Assembly: GCF_963682185.1 (NCBI RefSeq)
Contig: NZ_OY821667.1
Coordinates: forward strand, 434,001-498,000
DNA length: 64,000 bases
From: an uncultured Cohaesibacter sp.
GTDB taxonomy: Bacteria; Pseudomonadota; Alphaproteobacteria; Rhizobiales; Cohaesibacteraceae
Direction of reading: 5' to 3'
Positions 19,220 to 28,194 of this stretch are shown one piece after another (the stretch's first letter is position 1; every line of letters starts with the position of its first letter). Position numbers and translations under genes: made by a program. The notes under the pieces are model-generated. The model ran no database searches, was not told where the DNA came from, and worked only from the letters and a program-made list of their open reading frames with translations.

Positions 19220-19606
19220 CTAGGCGTGGCTTTTCATCGCTTCCAAAGCAGACGGATCTACCGGGGTCAGTTCTACCGATTCACCACAACCACAGGCCGA
19301 AGTCTGATTAGGGTTATTAAATGTTAGCCCCGAGCGAAACTTGGTCTGTTCATAGCCCAGCTCCGTGCCCAGAAGAAACAGAACAGCTTTGGGGTCGACA
19401 AACACCGACACGCCCTTGTCTTCAACAAGATCATCAGCTGGATTCACTTCTGTTACCTTGTCCAGAACATATTCCATACCGGCACAGCCACCATTCTTCA
19501 CACCGATGCGAATACCCTTTACCGGTTCATCGGCAGTATCGACAACTGAGCGGATAAAATCGGCCGCTTCATCGGAAATGGTCAGAACCTGAAATTTGCC
19601 AGCCAT
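19220..19606 (-). CDS. sufA: A-type Fe-S cluster assembly carrier protein
   Basis: IscA/SufA/HesB-family carrier that accepts Fe-S clusters from the SufBCD scaffold and passes them to apo-proteins. Three conserved ligands are visible: Cys41 in NGGCAG, and Cys105 and Cys107 in SACGCGES. The spacing of 64 and 2 is the same as in E. coli SufA and IscA. Start 19606 is preferred to 19624 because GAAGG is then seven bases upstream. It is the last gene of the suf operon, 175 bases after sufT, with a stem-loop in the gap. Confidence 0.95.
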   Translation of the reverse strand: MAGKFQVLTISDEAADFIRSVVDTADEPVKGIRIGVKNGGCAGMEYVLDKVTEVNPADDLVEDKGVSVFVDPKAVLFLLGTELGYEQTKFRSGLTFNNPNQTSACGCGESVELTPVDPSALEAMKSHA

Positions 19607-19705
19607 GGCGGCACCTTCTTTCATATATCTGTCGCATCATTGCGTTGGCATCAAATGCACAACGACATTCATCTCGTGAACAGGTCTCTCGCAGGCCACA
19701 AGCGA

Positions 19706-19727
19706 CATCTTCTCTGAAGAGAAGATG
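19706..19727 (-). repeat. Stem-loop between sufT and sufA
   Basis: CATCTTCTC-TGAA-GAGAAGATG, a 9-bp perfect stem with a tetraloop, in the 175-base gap. No T-tract follows on the minus strand. It may stabilise or process the mRNA. Confidence 0.5.
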
Positions 19728-19781
19728 ACGATTGCACCCTCTGGCAAAACCGGAACTGAACGGCCATCGGGCGCCAGTCGA

Positions 19782-20174
19782 TCAATACCAATTGATGGCA
19801 ATCTTGGCTTCTTCGCTCATCCGGTCCGGCGTCCAGGGTGGATCGAACACCATATTGACCTTGACGATTCCAACACCAGCAACCGAACTGACGGCATTTT
19901 CGACCCAGGACGGCATCTCACCAGCAACCGGACAGCCCGGCGCGGTCAGCGTCATATCAATCTCGACATTCCGATCATCATCAATATCAACCCGATAGAT
20001 CAGGCCTATCTCATAGATATCAGCCGGTATTTCCGGATCATAAACGGTTTTAAGCGCCTCAACGATGTCCGCACTCAACCGTTCCAGTTCATCCGCAGGG
20101 ATGCCTGAAGCGGGAGCCATATTGGGCACATTTGGCTCTTCTGCCTCACTGTTGCTCACTGTTTCACTCATCAT
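19782..20174 (-). CDS. sufT: SufT-like MIP18 family Fe-S assembly protein
   Basis: 130 residues of the DUF59/MIP18 family, a frequent member of suf operons that helps maturation of Fe-S proteins. The family core IVEALKTVYDPEIPADIYEIGLIY and the conserved TAPGCPVAGEMP motif, with its single cysteine, are present. So is the C-terminal VFDPPWTPDRMSEEAK. The first 25 residues are acidic and variable. It lies 65 bases after sufS and 175 bases before sufA. Confidence 0.93.
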   Translation of the reverse strand: MMSETVSNSEAEEPNVPNMAPASGIPADELERLSADIVEALKTVYDPEIPADIYEIGLIYRVDIDDDRNVEIDMTLTAPGCPVAGEMPSWVENAVSSVAGVGIVKVNMVFDPPWTPDRMSEEAKIAINWY

Positions 20175-20239
20175 TATGAACCCATTTCTCTATCTTTATA
20201 CCTTTGCAACTCCGATGAAAAACACCCTTGGCTGCCTGC

Positions 20240-21490
20240 TTACGAGAAGAATGCCCGCGCCTTGGCTAGCGCCTCTGCAAGAATGTCGATTTCTGCTTTG
20301 GTGTTGTAAAGACCAAACGATGCACGACATGTAGAGGTCACACCATATCGGGTCATCAGCGGTTGAGCACAATGGGTGCCCGCGCGCACTGCAACGCCCG
20401 CCCGGTCAATCACCATAGAAACATCATGCGCATGAATGCCTTCCAGCTCAAAGGAGATGATAGCTCCCTTGTCTCTGGCATTTCCGAAAATGCGCAATGC
20501 ATTGATGCTACCCAACGTCTCATGCGCATAGGCCCGCAATGTCTCTTCATGCGCTGCGATTTTATCGCGCCCTATACTATCCATATAGTCAAGCGCAACG
20601 CCCAATCCAATAGCCTGAACAATCGGCGGGGTGCCGGCTTCAAATTTGTGCGGCGCCTCACCATAGCTTACGCCGTCCAGCGTTACATCCTTGATCATCT
20701 CGCCACCGCCCATGAAGGGAGGCATAGCATCAAGCAATTCCGCCTTGCCGTAAAGCGCGCCAATACCAGATGGTCCATAGAGCTTGTGCCCCGTGATGGC
20801 GAGGAAATCCACGTCGAGATCCTGCACATCAATCGGCATATGCACCGCACTCTGGCTGGCATCCACCAACACCTTGGCCCCGGCCGCATGGGCCTTCTCG
20901 ATCACGTCTTTGACCGGCACAATCGTGCCTATGGCGTTGGACATCTGCGTAATGGCAACGATCTTGGTCTTGTCCGTCAGGAGCTTTTCAAACTCTTCCA
21001 TCAGGAAGTTGCCATCTTCATCCACCGGCGCCCATTTGATCACAACACCGCGCTGTTCGCGCAGGAAGTGCCAGGGCACGATATTGGAATGATGCTCAAG
21101 GATGGAAATGATCACTTCATCGCCTTCTTCCAGAACCATGCCGCCATAGGAATGAGCCACAAGATTGATGGCTTCGGTTGAAGAGCGGGTGAATATGACA
21201 TTGTCTACCGAAGGAGCATTGAGAAAGCGGCGCACGGTTTCGCGCGCAGCTTCAAATTTATCCGTCGCCAGATTGGAGAGGAAATGCAAGCCCCTGTGCA
21301 CGTTGGCATATTCGGCCGAATACGCCTCTGCTATGGCATCGATAACAACCTTCGGCTTCTGCGCTGATGCGCCATTATCGAAATAAACCAATGGCTTGCC
21401 GTACACTTCCCGCGAAAGAATAGGGAAATCTGTGCGAATGGCTTCAACATCATAGCCTTGGCTTGCTGCCACCTGAGGGGAATGCATCAT
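20240..21490 (-). CDS. sufS: Cysteine desulfurase SufS (group II)
   Basis: PLP enzyme that releases sulfur from cysteine for Fe-S assembly. 416 residues from the ATG at 21490; a GTG at 21514 falls inside a stem-loop and is less likely. The PLP lysine is in AITGHKLYGPSGIGALYG. The catalytic cysteine is in RAGTHCAQPLMTRYG, the short-loop form typical of SufS. The N-terminal FPILSREVYGKPLVYFDNGASAQKP is canonical. SufS normally needs SufE or SufU; neither is encoded in this window. Confidence 0.96.
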   Translation of the reverse strand: MMHSPQVAASQGYDVEAIRTDFPILSREVYGKPLVYFDNGASAQKPKVVIDAIAEAYSAEYANVHRGLHFLSNLATDKFEAARETVRRFLNAPSVDNVIFTRSSTEAINLVAHSYGGMVLEEGDEVIISILEHHSNIVPWHFLREQRGVVIKWAPVDEDGNFLMEEFEKLLTDKTKIVAITQMSNAIGTIVPVKDVIEKAHAAGAKVLVDASQSAVHMPIDVQDLDVDFLAITGHKLYGPSGIGALYGKAELLDAMPPFMGGGEMIKDVTLDGVSYGEAPHKFEAGTPPIVQAIGLGVALDYMDSIGRDKIAAHEETLRAYAHETLGSINALRIFGNARDKGAIISFELEGIHAHDVSMVIDRAGVAVRAGTHCAQPLMTRYGVTSTCRASFGLYNTKAEIDILAEALAKARAFFS

Positions 21491-21508
21491 GGTCTTATTT
21501 CCAATTCT

Positions 21509-21530
21509 GGGCACTCATAAAAGAGTGCCC
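21509..21530 (-). repeat. Stem-loop between sufD and sufS
   Basis: GGGCACTC-6-GAGTGCCC, an 8-bp perfect stem within the 59-base gap between sufD and sufS, close to the sufS start. Without a T-tract it is more likely an mRNA processing, stability or translation-control element than a terminator. Confidence 0.55.
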
Positions 21531-21549
21531 TTCTGATATTAACTATGCG

Positions 21550-22857
21550 TCACTCGGAAAGACCAAGACGGTCCAGAATATAGCCTTCCAGAGCTTCAAC
21601 GAATTGATCGTTGGAGACATTTTCAATCGCCTCTGCGAGGAAGGCCATGACCAACATTTTCTTGGCCAAATCCTTGGGAATGCCGCGAGAACCCAGATAG
21701 AACAAAAGATCTTCATCCAGATCACCACAGGTCGCCCCATGCCCGCAGACAACGTCATCGGCATAGATTTCCAACTCTGGCTTGTTGTTGAAGGACGCAT
21801 CTTCTGAGAGCAACAAGGCCTGACTCATCATCTTGGCGTCGGTCTTCTGTGCATACTGGCGCACGATGATCTGCCCCTGGAACACACCTTCAGCCTTGTC
21901 ATCAAGCACCGTACGATATTGTTCCTTGGAATTGCAGTTTGGCACCGCATGATCCATTTTGAGCGTAATATCGCTATGCCGGTTGCCGTTGACCAGCGAG
22001 GCGCCGAACAGATCGGCATCGCTATATTCTCCGAGCATCGCAACGAAGGACTGACTGCGCACGAACTGACCACTGGCAGACAGGGTGAAATGCTCAAAAT
22101 GCACATTGCCCCCGACAGTCGCGGTGGTGGAGCCCAGGTGGATAGCCTGATCTCCCTCGTTGATGATGCGCATGACATTCAGCTTGACGTCATCCGCGAT
22201 GCGATAGTCAATGGCGCTGTTGAGCTGATAGGCAGCCGCATCGCCAACGAAGGTTTCGATGATGCCAACCTTGGCGCCCTTGCCGATCACGACACGGTTG
22301 CGCAAGGTGGCAAGACCACCACCCAGCATCACATGGCGAATTTCCAGCGGTTTAGCCAGATCAGCGCCTTCAGCGATTTCCACGATCACCCCATCCTGCA
22401 ACAGGGCAGTGTTGAGAGACAGCGCGATATCGCCTTTAGCAATTTCCGGGTCGTCCAGCACGAAGTCGCCAGCCTGCAACGCATCCGAAACCGAGCGCAC
22501 GGTAACTTCATCACCAAGCTCGGACAGGTCTGACAATTCTGCACTGAAGCAGCCATTGACCAGCACCAGCTGATTCTTCTCCACGGACTTAAGAATGCCC
22601 GACCCAGACAGATTTTCCCTTGCCGTGGCCGCATCGACGGGTTCGGCAAGCGCCAAATCAGAAGGCATCACCCGCTTGAGGTCTGAATATTTCCAGTCCT
22701 CGACCCTCCGGGTTGGCAAGCCATCTTGCTCAAAGGCAGAGACGGCAGCCGAACGAAGAGACGAAAAGTCCGAATTACCCGGAAGATTTTCCTGAGCTGC
22801 TTTCAGCAAACCGGCCAGCGCTTCATCAGCAGCCGTTTTGATTGTAGGTTTCGTCAT
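21550..22857 (-). CDS. sufD: Fe-S cluster assembly protein SufD
   Basis: Partner of SufB in the SufBC2D scaffold, needed for iron entry. 435 residues. The C-terminal beta-helix region shows SATVGGNVHFEHFTLSASGQ and the conserved end region KPELEIYADDVVCGHGATCGDLDEDLLFYLGSRGI. Start 22857 is favoured because GGGAGGAAACTT lies directly before its ATG. It sits 14 bases after sufC, indicating tight coupling. Confidence 0.96.
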   Translation of the reverse strand: MTKPTIKTAADEALAGLLKAAQENLPGNSDFSSLRSAAVSAFEQDGLPTRRVEDWKYSDLKRVMPSDLALAEPVDAATARENLSGSGILKSVEKNQLVLVNGCFSAELSDLSELGDEVTVRSVSDALQAGDFVLDDPEIAKGDIALSLNTALLQDGVIVEIAEGADLAKPLEIRHVMLGGGLATLRNRVVIGKGAKVGIIETFVGDAAAYQLNSAIDYRIADDVKLNVMRIINEGDQAIHLGSTTATVGGNVHFEHFTLSASGQFVRSQSFVAMLGEYSDADLFGASLVNGNRHSDITLKMDHAVPNCNSKEQYRTVLDDKAEGVFQGQIIVRQYAQKTDAKMMSQALLLSEDASFNNKPELEIYADDVVCGHGATCGDLDEDLLFYLGSRGIPKDLAKKMLVMAFLAEAIENVSNDQFVEALEGYILDRLGLSE

Positions 22858-22871
22858 AAGTTTCCTCCCAA

Positions 22872-23624
22872 TCAAGCCGCAGCTTCGCCAGTGAACTCTG
22901 CATAACCTTTTTCTTCCAGCTGCAGAGCCAGATCTTTATCGCCGGATTTGACGATTTTACCCTGATACATCACATGCACCACATCAGGAACGATATAGTT
23001 GAGCAGACGCTGATAGTGGGTGATGACCAGCATGGAACGCTCAGCCGACTTCAGGGCATTTACGCCATCAGAAACAATCCGCAGCGCATCGATATCAAGG
23101 CCGGAATCGGTTTCATCGAGGATACAGAGCTTCGGCTCAAGCAGGGCCATCTGCAAAATCTCATTGCGTTTCTTCTCACCACCCGAGAAGCCCACATTGA
23201 GCGGACGGCGCAGCATTTCCTGCGTCACATTGAGCTTTGCGGAAAGCTCCTTGACCTTCTTCATGAAATCCGGAGTTTTCAGTTCCCCCTCACCGCGTGC
23301 CACGCGCTGTGCGTTGAGGGCGGTCTTGAGGAAGGTCATGTTGGCAACACCCGGAATTTCAATCGGATACTGCATGGCGAGGAACAGGCCAGCAGCGGCA
23401 CGCTCATCGGGCTCCATTTCGAGAACATTCTCACCATTGAAGAGAATCTCCCCTTCAGTGATTTCATAGTCATCCTTGCCTGCCAGCACATAGGAAAGCG
23501 TGGACTTGCCGGAGCCATTTGGGCCCATGATGGCATGGATTTCGCCTGCATTGATGGTCAGGTCGATACCGCGGAGGATTTTGTTGCCTTCCACTTCGGC
23601 ATGAAGATTTTTGATTTCCAACAT
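22872..23624 (-). CDS. sufC: Fe-S cluster assembly ATPase SufC
   Basis: ABC-type ATPase of the SufBCD complex. 250 residues. Walker A GPNGSGKST, the signature FSGGEKKRNEILQMALLEP, Walker B LCILDETDSGLD and the H-loop in VITHYQRLL are all present. ATG at 23624 is chosen because MLEIKNLHAEVEGNKILRG is the family N-terminus and AAAGGA precedes it. It follows the cupin gene by 28 bases. Confidence 0.98.
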   Translation of the reverse strand: MLEIKNLHAEVEGNKILRGIDLTINAGEIHAIMGPNGSGKSTLSYVLAGKDDYEITEGEILFNGENVLEMEPDERAAAGLFLAMQYPIEIPGVANMTFLKTALNAQRVARGEGELKTPDFMKKVKELSAKLNVTQEMLRRPLNVGFSGGEKKRNEILQMALLEPKLCILDETDSGLDIDALRIVSDGVNALKSAERSMLVITHYQRLLNYIVPDVVHVMYQGKIVKSGDKDLALQLEEKGYAEFTGEAAA

Positions 23625-23652
23625 TGTTTTGTTTCCTTTGGGGCGTCGCCGC

Positions 23653-24159
23653 TCAGGCTTCGCCATCCCAGTAATCATAAGTGTCCGTTACCCGGCCGAT
23701 ATGCTTGAACTCAGCAGAGAGAAAAGACTCTCCCCGCACACGCGCGACCGCAGCAAACTTGCCTGAATCAGGATATTCAACGATTTCAGGCTCAACCTTG
23801 GTCGAGATGCCGATATATTTTAGCGTTACCGTACCGGTATTGATGATCTGATGAGCGACATCGGCACCTCCAGCAGGAGCCGCAAGCACATCGCCCTCTT
23901 TCACGGGATAGGTTTTGTCTCCGAAACGATAGGTTCCCTCGCCTTCGAGAATGATGAATGCCTCATCATTGGCAGCATGGGCGTGAAAGGGATAAGCCTT
24001 CATTCCCGGCTCAACGACGGTCAGCATCAGGCCCAATTTTTCAAGACCGATCAGCGAACCGATACGACCCAAACGGGACTGAAACTGCTCACCATTCCCA
24101 CCAGCCTTCAATTCAAGCTCAGCCAGATTGACAAGTGGGGTGATCATTTCTTTGCTCAT
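23653..24159 (-). CDS. Cupin-domain protein embedded in the suf operon
   Basis: 168 residues with one cupin barrel. Motif 1 is H59-A-H61-x4-E66 followed by FIILEGEGTYRFG. Motif 2 is GDVLAAPAGGADVAHQIINTG with its histidine near 103. These residues form a likely mononuclear metal site. It lies 9 bases after sufB and 28 bases before sufC, in the same direction, so it must be co-transcribed. The C-terminus KHIGRVTDTYDYWDGE is notable. Cupins are not part of the standard Suf set. Possible roles are metal handling or an oxygenase/isomerase linked to iron or sulfur stress; the true role is unknown. Confidence 0.85.
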   Translation of the reverse strand: MSKEMITPLVNLAELELKAGGNGEQFQSRLGRIGSLIGLEKLGLMLTVVEPGMKAYPFHAHAANDEAFIILEGEGTYRFGDKTYPVKEGDVLAAPAGGADVAHQIINTGTVTLKYIGISTKVEPEIVEYPDSGKFAAVARVRGESFLSAEFKHIGRVTDTYDYWDGEA

Positions 24160-24168
24160 AAACCAATC

Positions 24169-25653
24169 CTAGCCAACTGATCCTTCGAGAGAAATATTGA
24201 TCAGCTTCTGCGCTTCGACGGCAAATTCCATCGGCAGCTGCTGGATCACATCCTTCACGAAACCGTTGACAATGAGCGCCACAGCCTCTTCTTCGCCAAT
24301 GCCGCGTGCCTGACAATAGAACATCTGGTCATCAGAGATTTTCGAGGTTGTTGCCTCATGCTCAAAGATGGCAGATGCGTTCTTGCTCTCCACATAAGGC
24401 ACCGTGTGCGCACCACACTGATCACCGATCAGCAAACTGTCACACTGGGTGAAGTTACGCGCGCCAGCGGCTTTCTTATGCGCGGACACCAAACCACGGT
24501 AGGTGTTGTTGGACCGCCCGGCGGAAATGCCCTTGGAGATGATACGCGAAGAGGTGTTCTTGCCCAGATGGATCATCTTGGTTCCACTGTCGATCTGCTG
24601 ATAGCCGTTGGAAATGGCAATCGAATAGAATTCGCCAGTAGAATTTTCGCCACGCAGGATACAGCTAGGATATTTCCATGTGATTGCAGAACCGGTCTCG
24701 ACCTGGGTCCAGGAAATCTTGGAATTTTTCTCGCGGCAGTCGCCTCGCTTGGTCACGAAGTTGTAGATACCGCCCTTGCCTTCGCTATCGCCCGGATACC
24801 AGTTCTGGACCGTCGAATATTTGATCTCGGCGTCTTCCAGAGCAATCAGCTCGACTACAGCAGCATGAAGCTGGTTTTCGTCGCGCTGAGGCGCAGTACA
24901 GCCTTCCAGATAGGAGACATAGGAGCCCTTGTCTGCAATGATCAGCGTGCGCTCGAACTGTCCCGTATTCTGCTCATTGATGCGGAAATAGGTGGAGAGT
25001 TCCATCGGGCAGCGTACCCCTTCAGGCACATACACGAACGACCCATCGGTAAAGACCGCGCTGTTCAGCGTTGCATAGAAGTTGTCCGAAACCGGCACCA
25101 CAGAGGCAAGATACTTCTTGACCAGTTCGGGATGCTCACGAATGGCTTCCGAAATGGAACAGAAGATCACACCGGCCTTCTTGAGCTCTTCCTTGAAGGT
25201 CGTCGCCACAGACACCGAGTCAAACACGGCATCGACAGCCACCTTGGAATATTGCCGATTCTCTTCGGTCACACCGGCCAGAATTTCCTGCTCTTGGAGC
25301 GGAATACCAAGCTTCTCGTAAGTTCTGAGAAGTTCCGGATCTACCTCATCAAGGCTTTTGGGGCCTTCAGCGACTTTCGGTGCGGAATAATAATAGATAT
25401 CGTTGAACTTCGGCTTTGGATAATCGAGCTTGGCCCATGTGGGTTCTTCCATGGTCAGCCAACGTCGATAGGCATCCAAACGCCATTCTAGCATCCATTC
25501 AGGTTCTGCCTTCTTGGCGGAAATGAAACGGATGACATCCTCATTCAGTCCGATTGGGGCTTTGTCGGATTCGATTTCCGTCACAAAGCCATATTTATAC
25601 TGGTCAACGTCGATCTGTTTGACTTGATCGACCGTCTCCTTAACAGCAGCCAT
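24169..25653 (-). CDS. sufB: Fe-S cluster assembly protein SufB
   Basis: Scaffold on which the SUF system builds Fe-S clusters, with SufC and SufD. 494 residues, normal length. Characteristic segments include [52 protein letters not shown] and the C-terminal [31 protein letters not shown] precedes the ATG. It is 255 bases downstream of iscS, with no recognisable gene in the gap. Confidence 0.98.
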   Translation of the reverse strand: MAAVKETVDQVKQIDVDQYKYGFVTEIESDKAPIGLNEDVIRFISAKKAEPEWMLEWRLDAYRRWLTMEEPTWAKLDYPKPKFNDIYYYSAPKVAEGPKSLDEVDPELLRTYEKLGIPLQEQEILAGVTEENRQYSKVAVDAVFDSVSVATTFKEELKKAGVIFCSISEAIREHPELVKKYLASVVPVSDNFYATLNSAVFTDGSFVYVPEGVRCPMELSTYFRINEQNTGQFERTLIIADKGSYVSYLEGCTAPQRDENQLHAAVVELIALEDAEIKYSTVQNWYPGDSEGKGGIYNFVTKRGDCREKNSKISWTQVETGSAITWKYPSCILRGENSTGEFYSIAISNGYQQIDSGTKMIHLGKNTSSRIISKGISAGRSNNTYRGLVSAHKKAAGARNFTQCDSLLIGDQCGAHTVPYVESKNASAIFEHEATTSKISDDQMFYCQARGIGEEEAVALIVNGFVKDVIQQLPMEFAVEAQKLINISLEGSVG

Positions 25654-25908
25654 TTGCTACTCCATTCCTGAGCGGTTTCAAAGACCGCCGGTCATAGGGC
25701 TGCTCGCCCAGTTTCCTGCATTATCGTGGATCCAACACTGGTCTGTTGGCAAAGCAAAAATTCCAAGAGATGCCCGATTGCAGATTTTAACTCATCTCTT
25801 TTTTGCCCTGATGCTGCCAGCCCCGGACCGGCAACACACCCGTTTTGATATCTACGCGCGTCACTTTCACGCAAAGAGATCAATTCCATGATCTTTATAT
25901 AAGCGCGC

Positions 25909-27096
25909 TCACAATGCCTTCTCAATGCCTCTTGAACTATTTTTTGAGTTTCTGACGCATATTTGTTCAAGCGCCTCGAAAAGTGCATCGATTTCAGGCT
26001 CTTTGCTGCTCCAGCCAAGGCTCATTCTGATCGCAGATCCTGCAACTGTAGCCTCATACCCCATAGCCAGCAGCACATGAGAGGCCGACACCTTGCCCGA
26101 AGAACAGGCTGAGCCAGAACTAACAGCAACCCCGGCGAGGTCCAGACGGATCAAAGCCATCTCGCCCTTCGTTCCTGGAATCGCAAATTGGCTTGTATTT
26201 CCAACTCTTTCAGCATCGGCGCCGAAAATAACGGCATCAGGCACCAAGGCTTGCAGCTGCGTTTCGAAACGATCGCGCATTGCGGCAAGGCGCCCAAACC
26301 CTTCAGGCTTTTGAAGATCATCCTGCGCAGCCTGACAGGCTACTCCAAACCCAACGATACCAGCCACATTTTCCGTGCCCGCCCTTAGACGATTCTCTTG
26401 CGGTCCGCCCGTAATCAGTGGCTCGGGTTCAGTCCCCTCATGCGCCATAATTAAGGCACCAACCCCTTTGGGGCCACCAAGCTTGTGCGCCGAAAGCGAA
26501 AGACTGCTGCAGCCCAGCTCAGTCATATCCAGAGGCATGCGCCCTGCAGCCTGAACAGCATCAAGATGGAAATAGGCGTTAAACTCCTTCGCCAGAGCTG
26601 CGATCTCGGTGATCGGCTGAATGACGCCAGTCTCGCTATTCACCGCCATGACCGCAATCATAGGACGGCCTGTTTGCGGGTCATGCGCTTCAAGCATCCC
26701 GCGCAAAGCAGACACATCAACCAAGCCACTTGGCAAAACCGGAATTTCGCGACGCGCATCAGCGCCAAAGCGCCCACCGGCCAATACAGAAGGGTGTTCA
26801 ATAGCGCTCATGAACAAGAAAGAAGCCGGATCAGGCTGATACTCAACTTTCATATGCGGTGTCAGCGCGAGCATATTCGCCTCGCTGGCTCCGGATGTGA
26901 AAATCACCTGACGCGCAACACCGCCGACCAGATCGGCAACCTGCTTGCGGGCATTCTCCACTAAGGCGCGCGCATCGCGCCCTTCCTTGTGAACCGAAGA
27001 CGCGTTGCCAACCACATCCCACGCTTCGATGATGGCGGCCTTCACAGTCGATCGCAAAGGCGAGGTCGCGTTATGATCAAGATAGGCGCGATGCAT
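25909..27096 (-). CDS. Cysteine desulfurase, IscS/NifS type (group I)
   Basis: PLP-dependent enzyme that takes sulfur from cysteine. 395 residues. It starts MHRAYLDHNATSPL like IscS/NifS, has the PLP lysine in LSLSAHKLGGPKG, and carries the catalytic cysteine in a long mobile loop, VAVSSGSACSSGKVSASHVLLAMGY. Thus the operon has two desulfurases, this group I enzyme first and SufS further down, an arrangement known in Rhizobiales. AGGAAAG precedes the ATG. The promoter and iron-type dyad lie about 200 bases upstream. Confidence 0.93.
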   Translation of the reverse strand: MHRAYLDHNATSPLRSTVKAAIIEAWDVVGNASSVHKEGRDARALVENARKQVADLVGGVARQVIFTSGASEANMLALTPHMKVEYQPDPASFLFMSAIEHPSVLAGGRFGADARREIPVLPSGLVDVSALRGMLEAHDPQTGRPMIAVMAVNSETGVIQPITEIAALAKEFNAYFHLDAVQAAGRMPLDMTELGCSSLSLSAHKLGGPKGVGALIMAHEGTEPEPLITGGPQENRLRAGTENVAGIVGFGVACQAAQDDLQKPEGFGRLAAMRDRFETQLQALVPDAVIFGADAERVGNTSQFAIPGTKGEMALIRLDLAGVAVSSGSACSSGKVSASHVLLAMGYEATVAGSAIRMSLGWSSKEPEIDALFEALEQICVRNSKNSSRGIEKAL

Positions 27097-27116
27097 ATTT
27101 CTTTCCTATCACTTGC

Positions 27117-27136
27117 CCCTTGGAACCTTCCAAGGG
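27117..27136 (-). repeat. 20-bp palindrome in the iscS leader
   Basis: CCCTTGGAA-CC-TTCCAAGGG, 9-bp arms that are perfect inverted repeats, starting 20 bases before the iscS ATG. It could be a protein operator, or in RNA a 7-bp hairpin that sits over the ribosome-binding region. One arm, TTCCAAGGG, recurs twice between glnB and glnA. Confidence 0.6.
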
Positions 27137-27290
27137 AATCTCTTGAACATTTATCACGGCTCGATGCAGAATTTGAGGCAGTCCGCTAAGATAATTCGTC
27201 TATCCGCTGCGAAAAGACTTGAAATTCGACCATCCATTTGTGTTAAGAAGGACAATCAAATGGATCGCACTAACTTTAGATCAGTCTCTA

Positions 27291-27310
27291 GTTTTGAACC
27301 ATTCTAAAAC
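27291..27310 (-). promoter_or_regulatory. Candidate iron-regulator operator (Irr/RirA-like) before suf operon
   Basis: The dyad GTTTT-GAACCATTCT-AAAAC has 5-bp perfect outer arms and a core similar to the Irr box (TTTAGAA-N3-TTCTAAA). It begins 4 bases after the -10 hexamer of the predicted iscS promoter, where a repressor would block initiation. Identity of the regulator is inferred. Confidence 0.5.
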
Positions 27311-27313
27311 AGC

Positions 27314-27340
27314 ATTATAAAACTTGTGTCAATTAGTCAA
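27314..27340 (-). promoter_or_regulatory. Promoter of the iscS-suf operon
   Basis: On the minus strand TTGACT (27335-27340), a 15-base spacer and a perfect TATAAT (27314-27319). The spacer is slightly short; shifting the -35 to CTTGAC gives 16. Transcription would start inside the iron-type dyad, about 205 bases before iscS. Confidence 0.65.
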
Positions 27341-27470
27341 GTTTTTTAGTCACATCCTTTTCGAGGGATGATCGCTGGATGACTGAATGTACACATGCAA
27401 GTGAAAAAGGCTGAGGCCGAAGCTGTGGGATCCCCATAATGAACCAATTTAAAAGAGGACCGGGCACCCT

Positions 27471-28169
27471 ATGCCAGAGGTGATCTTTAATGGCCCTGCC
27501 GGACGCTTGGAAGGACGGCTGCACCCTTCCAAAAACCGCAAGGCCCCCATCGCACTGATTCTTCATCCGCATCCCCGCTTCGGCGGCACCATGAACAATG
27601 AGATTATCTATCATCTCTATTACATGTTTGCGCGTCGCGGCTTCACCGTTCTTCGCTTCAATTTCCGAGGCGTTGGCAGATCGCAAGGCACATTTGACCA
27701 CGGCGTGGGCGAATTGTCAGATGCGGCAGCCGCTCTGGACTGGGTCCAGACATTCCATTCAGAAGCCCCCGGCGTCTGGATCGCAGGCTTTTCTTTCGGC
27801 GCATGGATCGGCATGCAGTTGCTGATGCGGCGCCCTGAGGTGGAAGGCTTCATCTCTATTGCGCCTCCTGCCAACCTGTATGATTTCTCATTCCTCGCCC
27901 CCTGTCCGTCTTCCGGTCTCATCACCCATGGCGGCATGGACAAGGTGGTGCCTCACAAGGATGTTCAGGCCCTCGTCGACAAGCTCAAGACCCAGAAGGG
28001 CATTGTCATCGATCAGGAAATCATTCCGGGCGCCAACCACTTCTTCAAGGAAGAGACCGATCAATTGATCAATGTTTGCGCCAACTATCTGGACAAGCGG
28101 ATCGGCTTTGATCCTTCCCAACTGGAAGAGATCACGGAAAACGACGACTCGTCGGATTCGGCTATCTAG
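27471..28169 (+). CDS. Alpha/beta hydrolase
   Basis: 232 residues with the alpha/beta-hydrolase fold: HPHPRFGGTMNNEI oxyanion-hole region (about 24-37), RFNFRGVGRSQG, the nucleophile elbow GFSFGA (about residue 103), and a candidate histidine in PGANHFFKEETD. Substrate is unknown; similar proteins are annotated as small esterases or dienelactone-hydrolase-like. It is divergent from the suf operon, a position kept in many alphaproteobacteria, which suggests a shared control region. Confidence 0.88.
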   Translation: MPEVIFNGPAGRLEGRLHPSKNRKAPIALILHPHPRFGGTMNNEIIYHLYYMFARRGFTVLRFNFRGVGRSQGTFDHGVGELSDAAAALDWVQTFHSEAPGVWIAGFSFGAWIGMQLLMRRPEVEGFISIAPPANLYDFSFLAPCPSSGLITHGGMDKVVPHKDVQALVDKLKTQKGIVIDQEIIPGANHFFKEETDQLINVCANYLDKRIGFDPSQLEEITENDDSSDSAI

Positions 28170-28194
28170 CTCTAACGGAGCAACCAGACATTCA

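Noticed and set aside
25692..26018. Short minus-strand ORF in the iscS-sufB gap
   Set aside because: It overlaps the iscS end. Its internal ATG (65 residues) has only a weak AAAG upstream and no recognisable fold. No Rrf2/IscR features.
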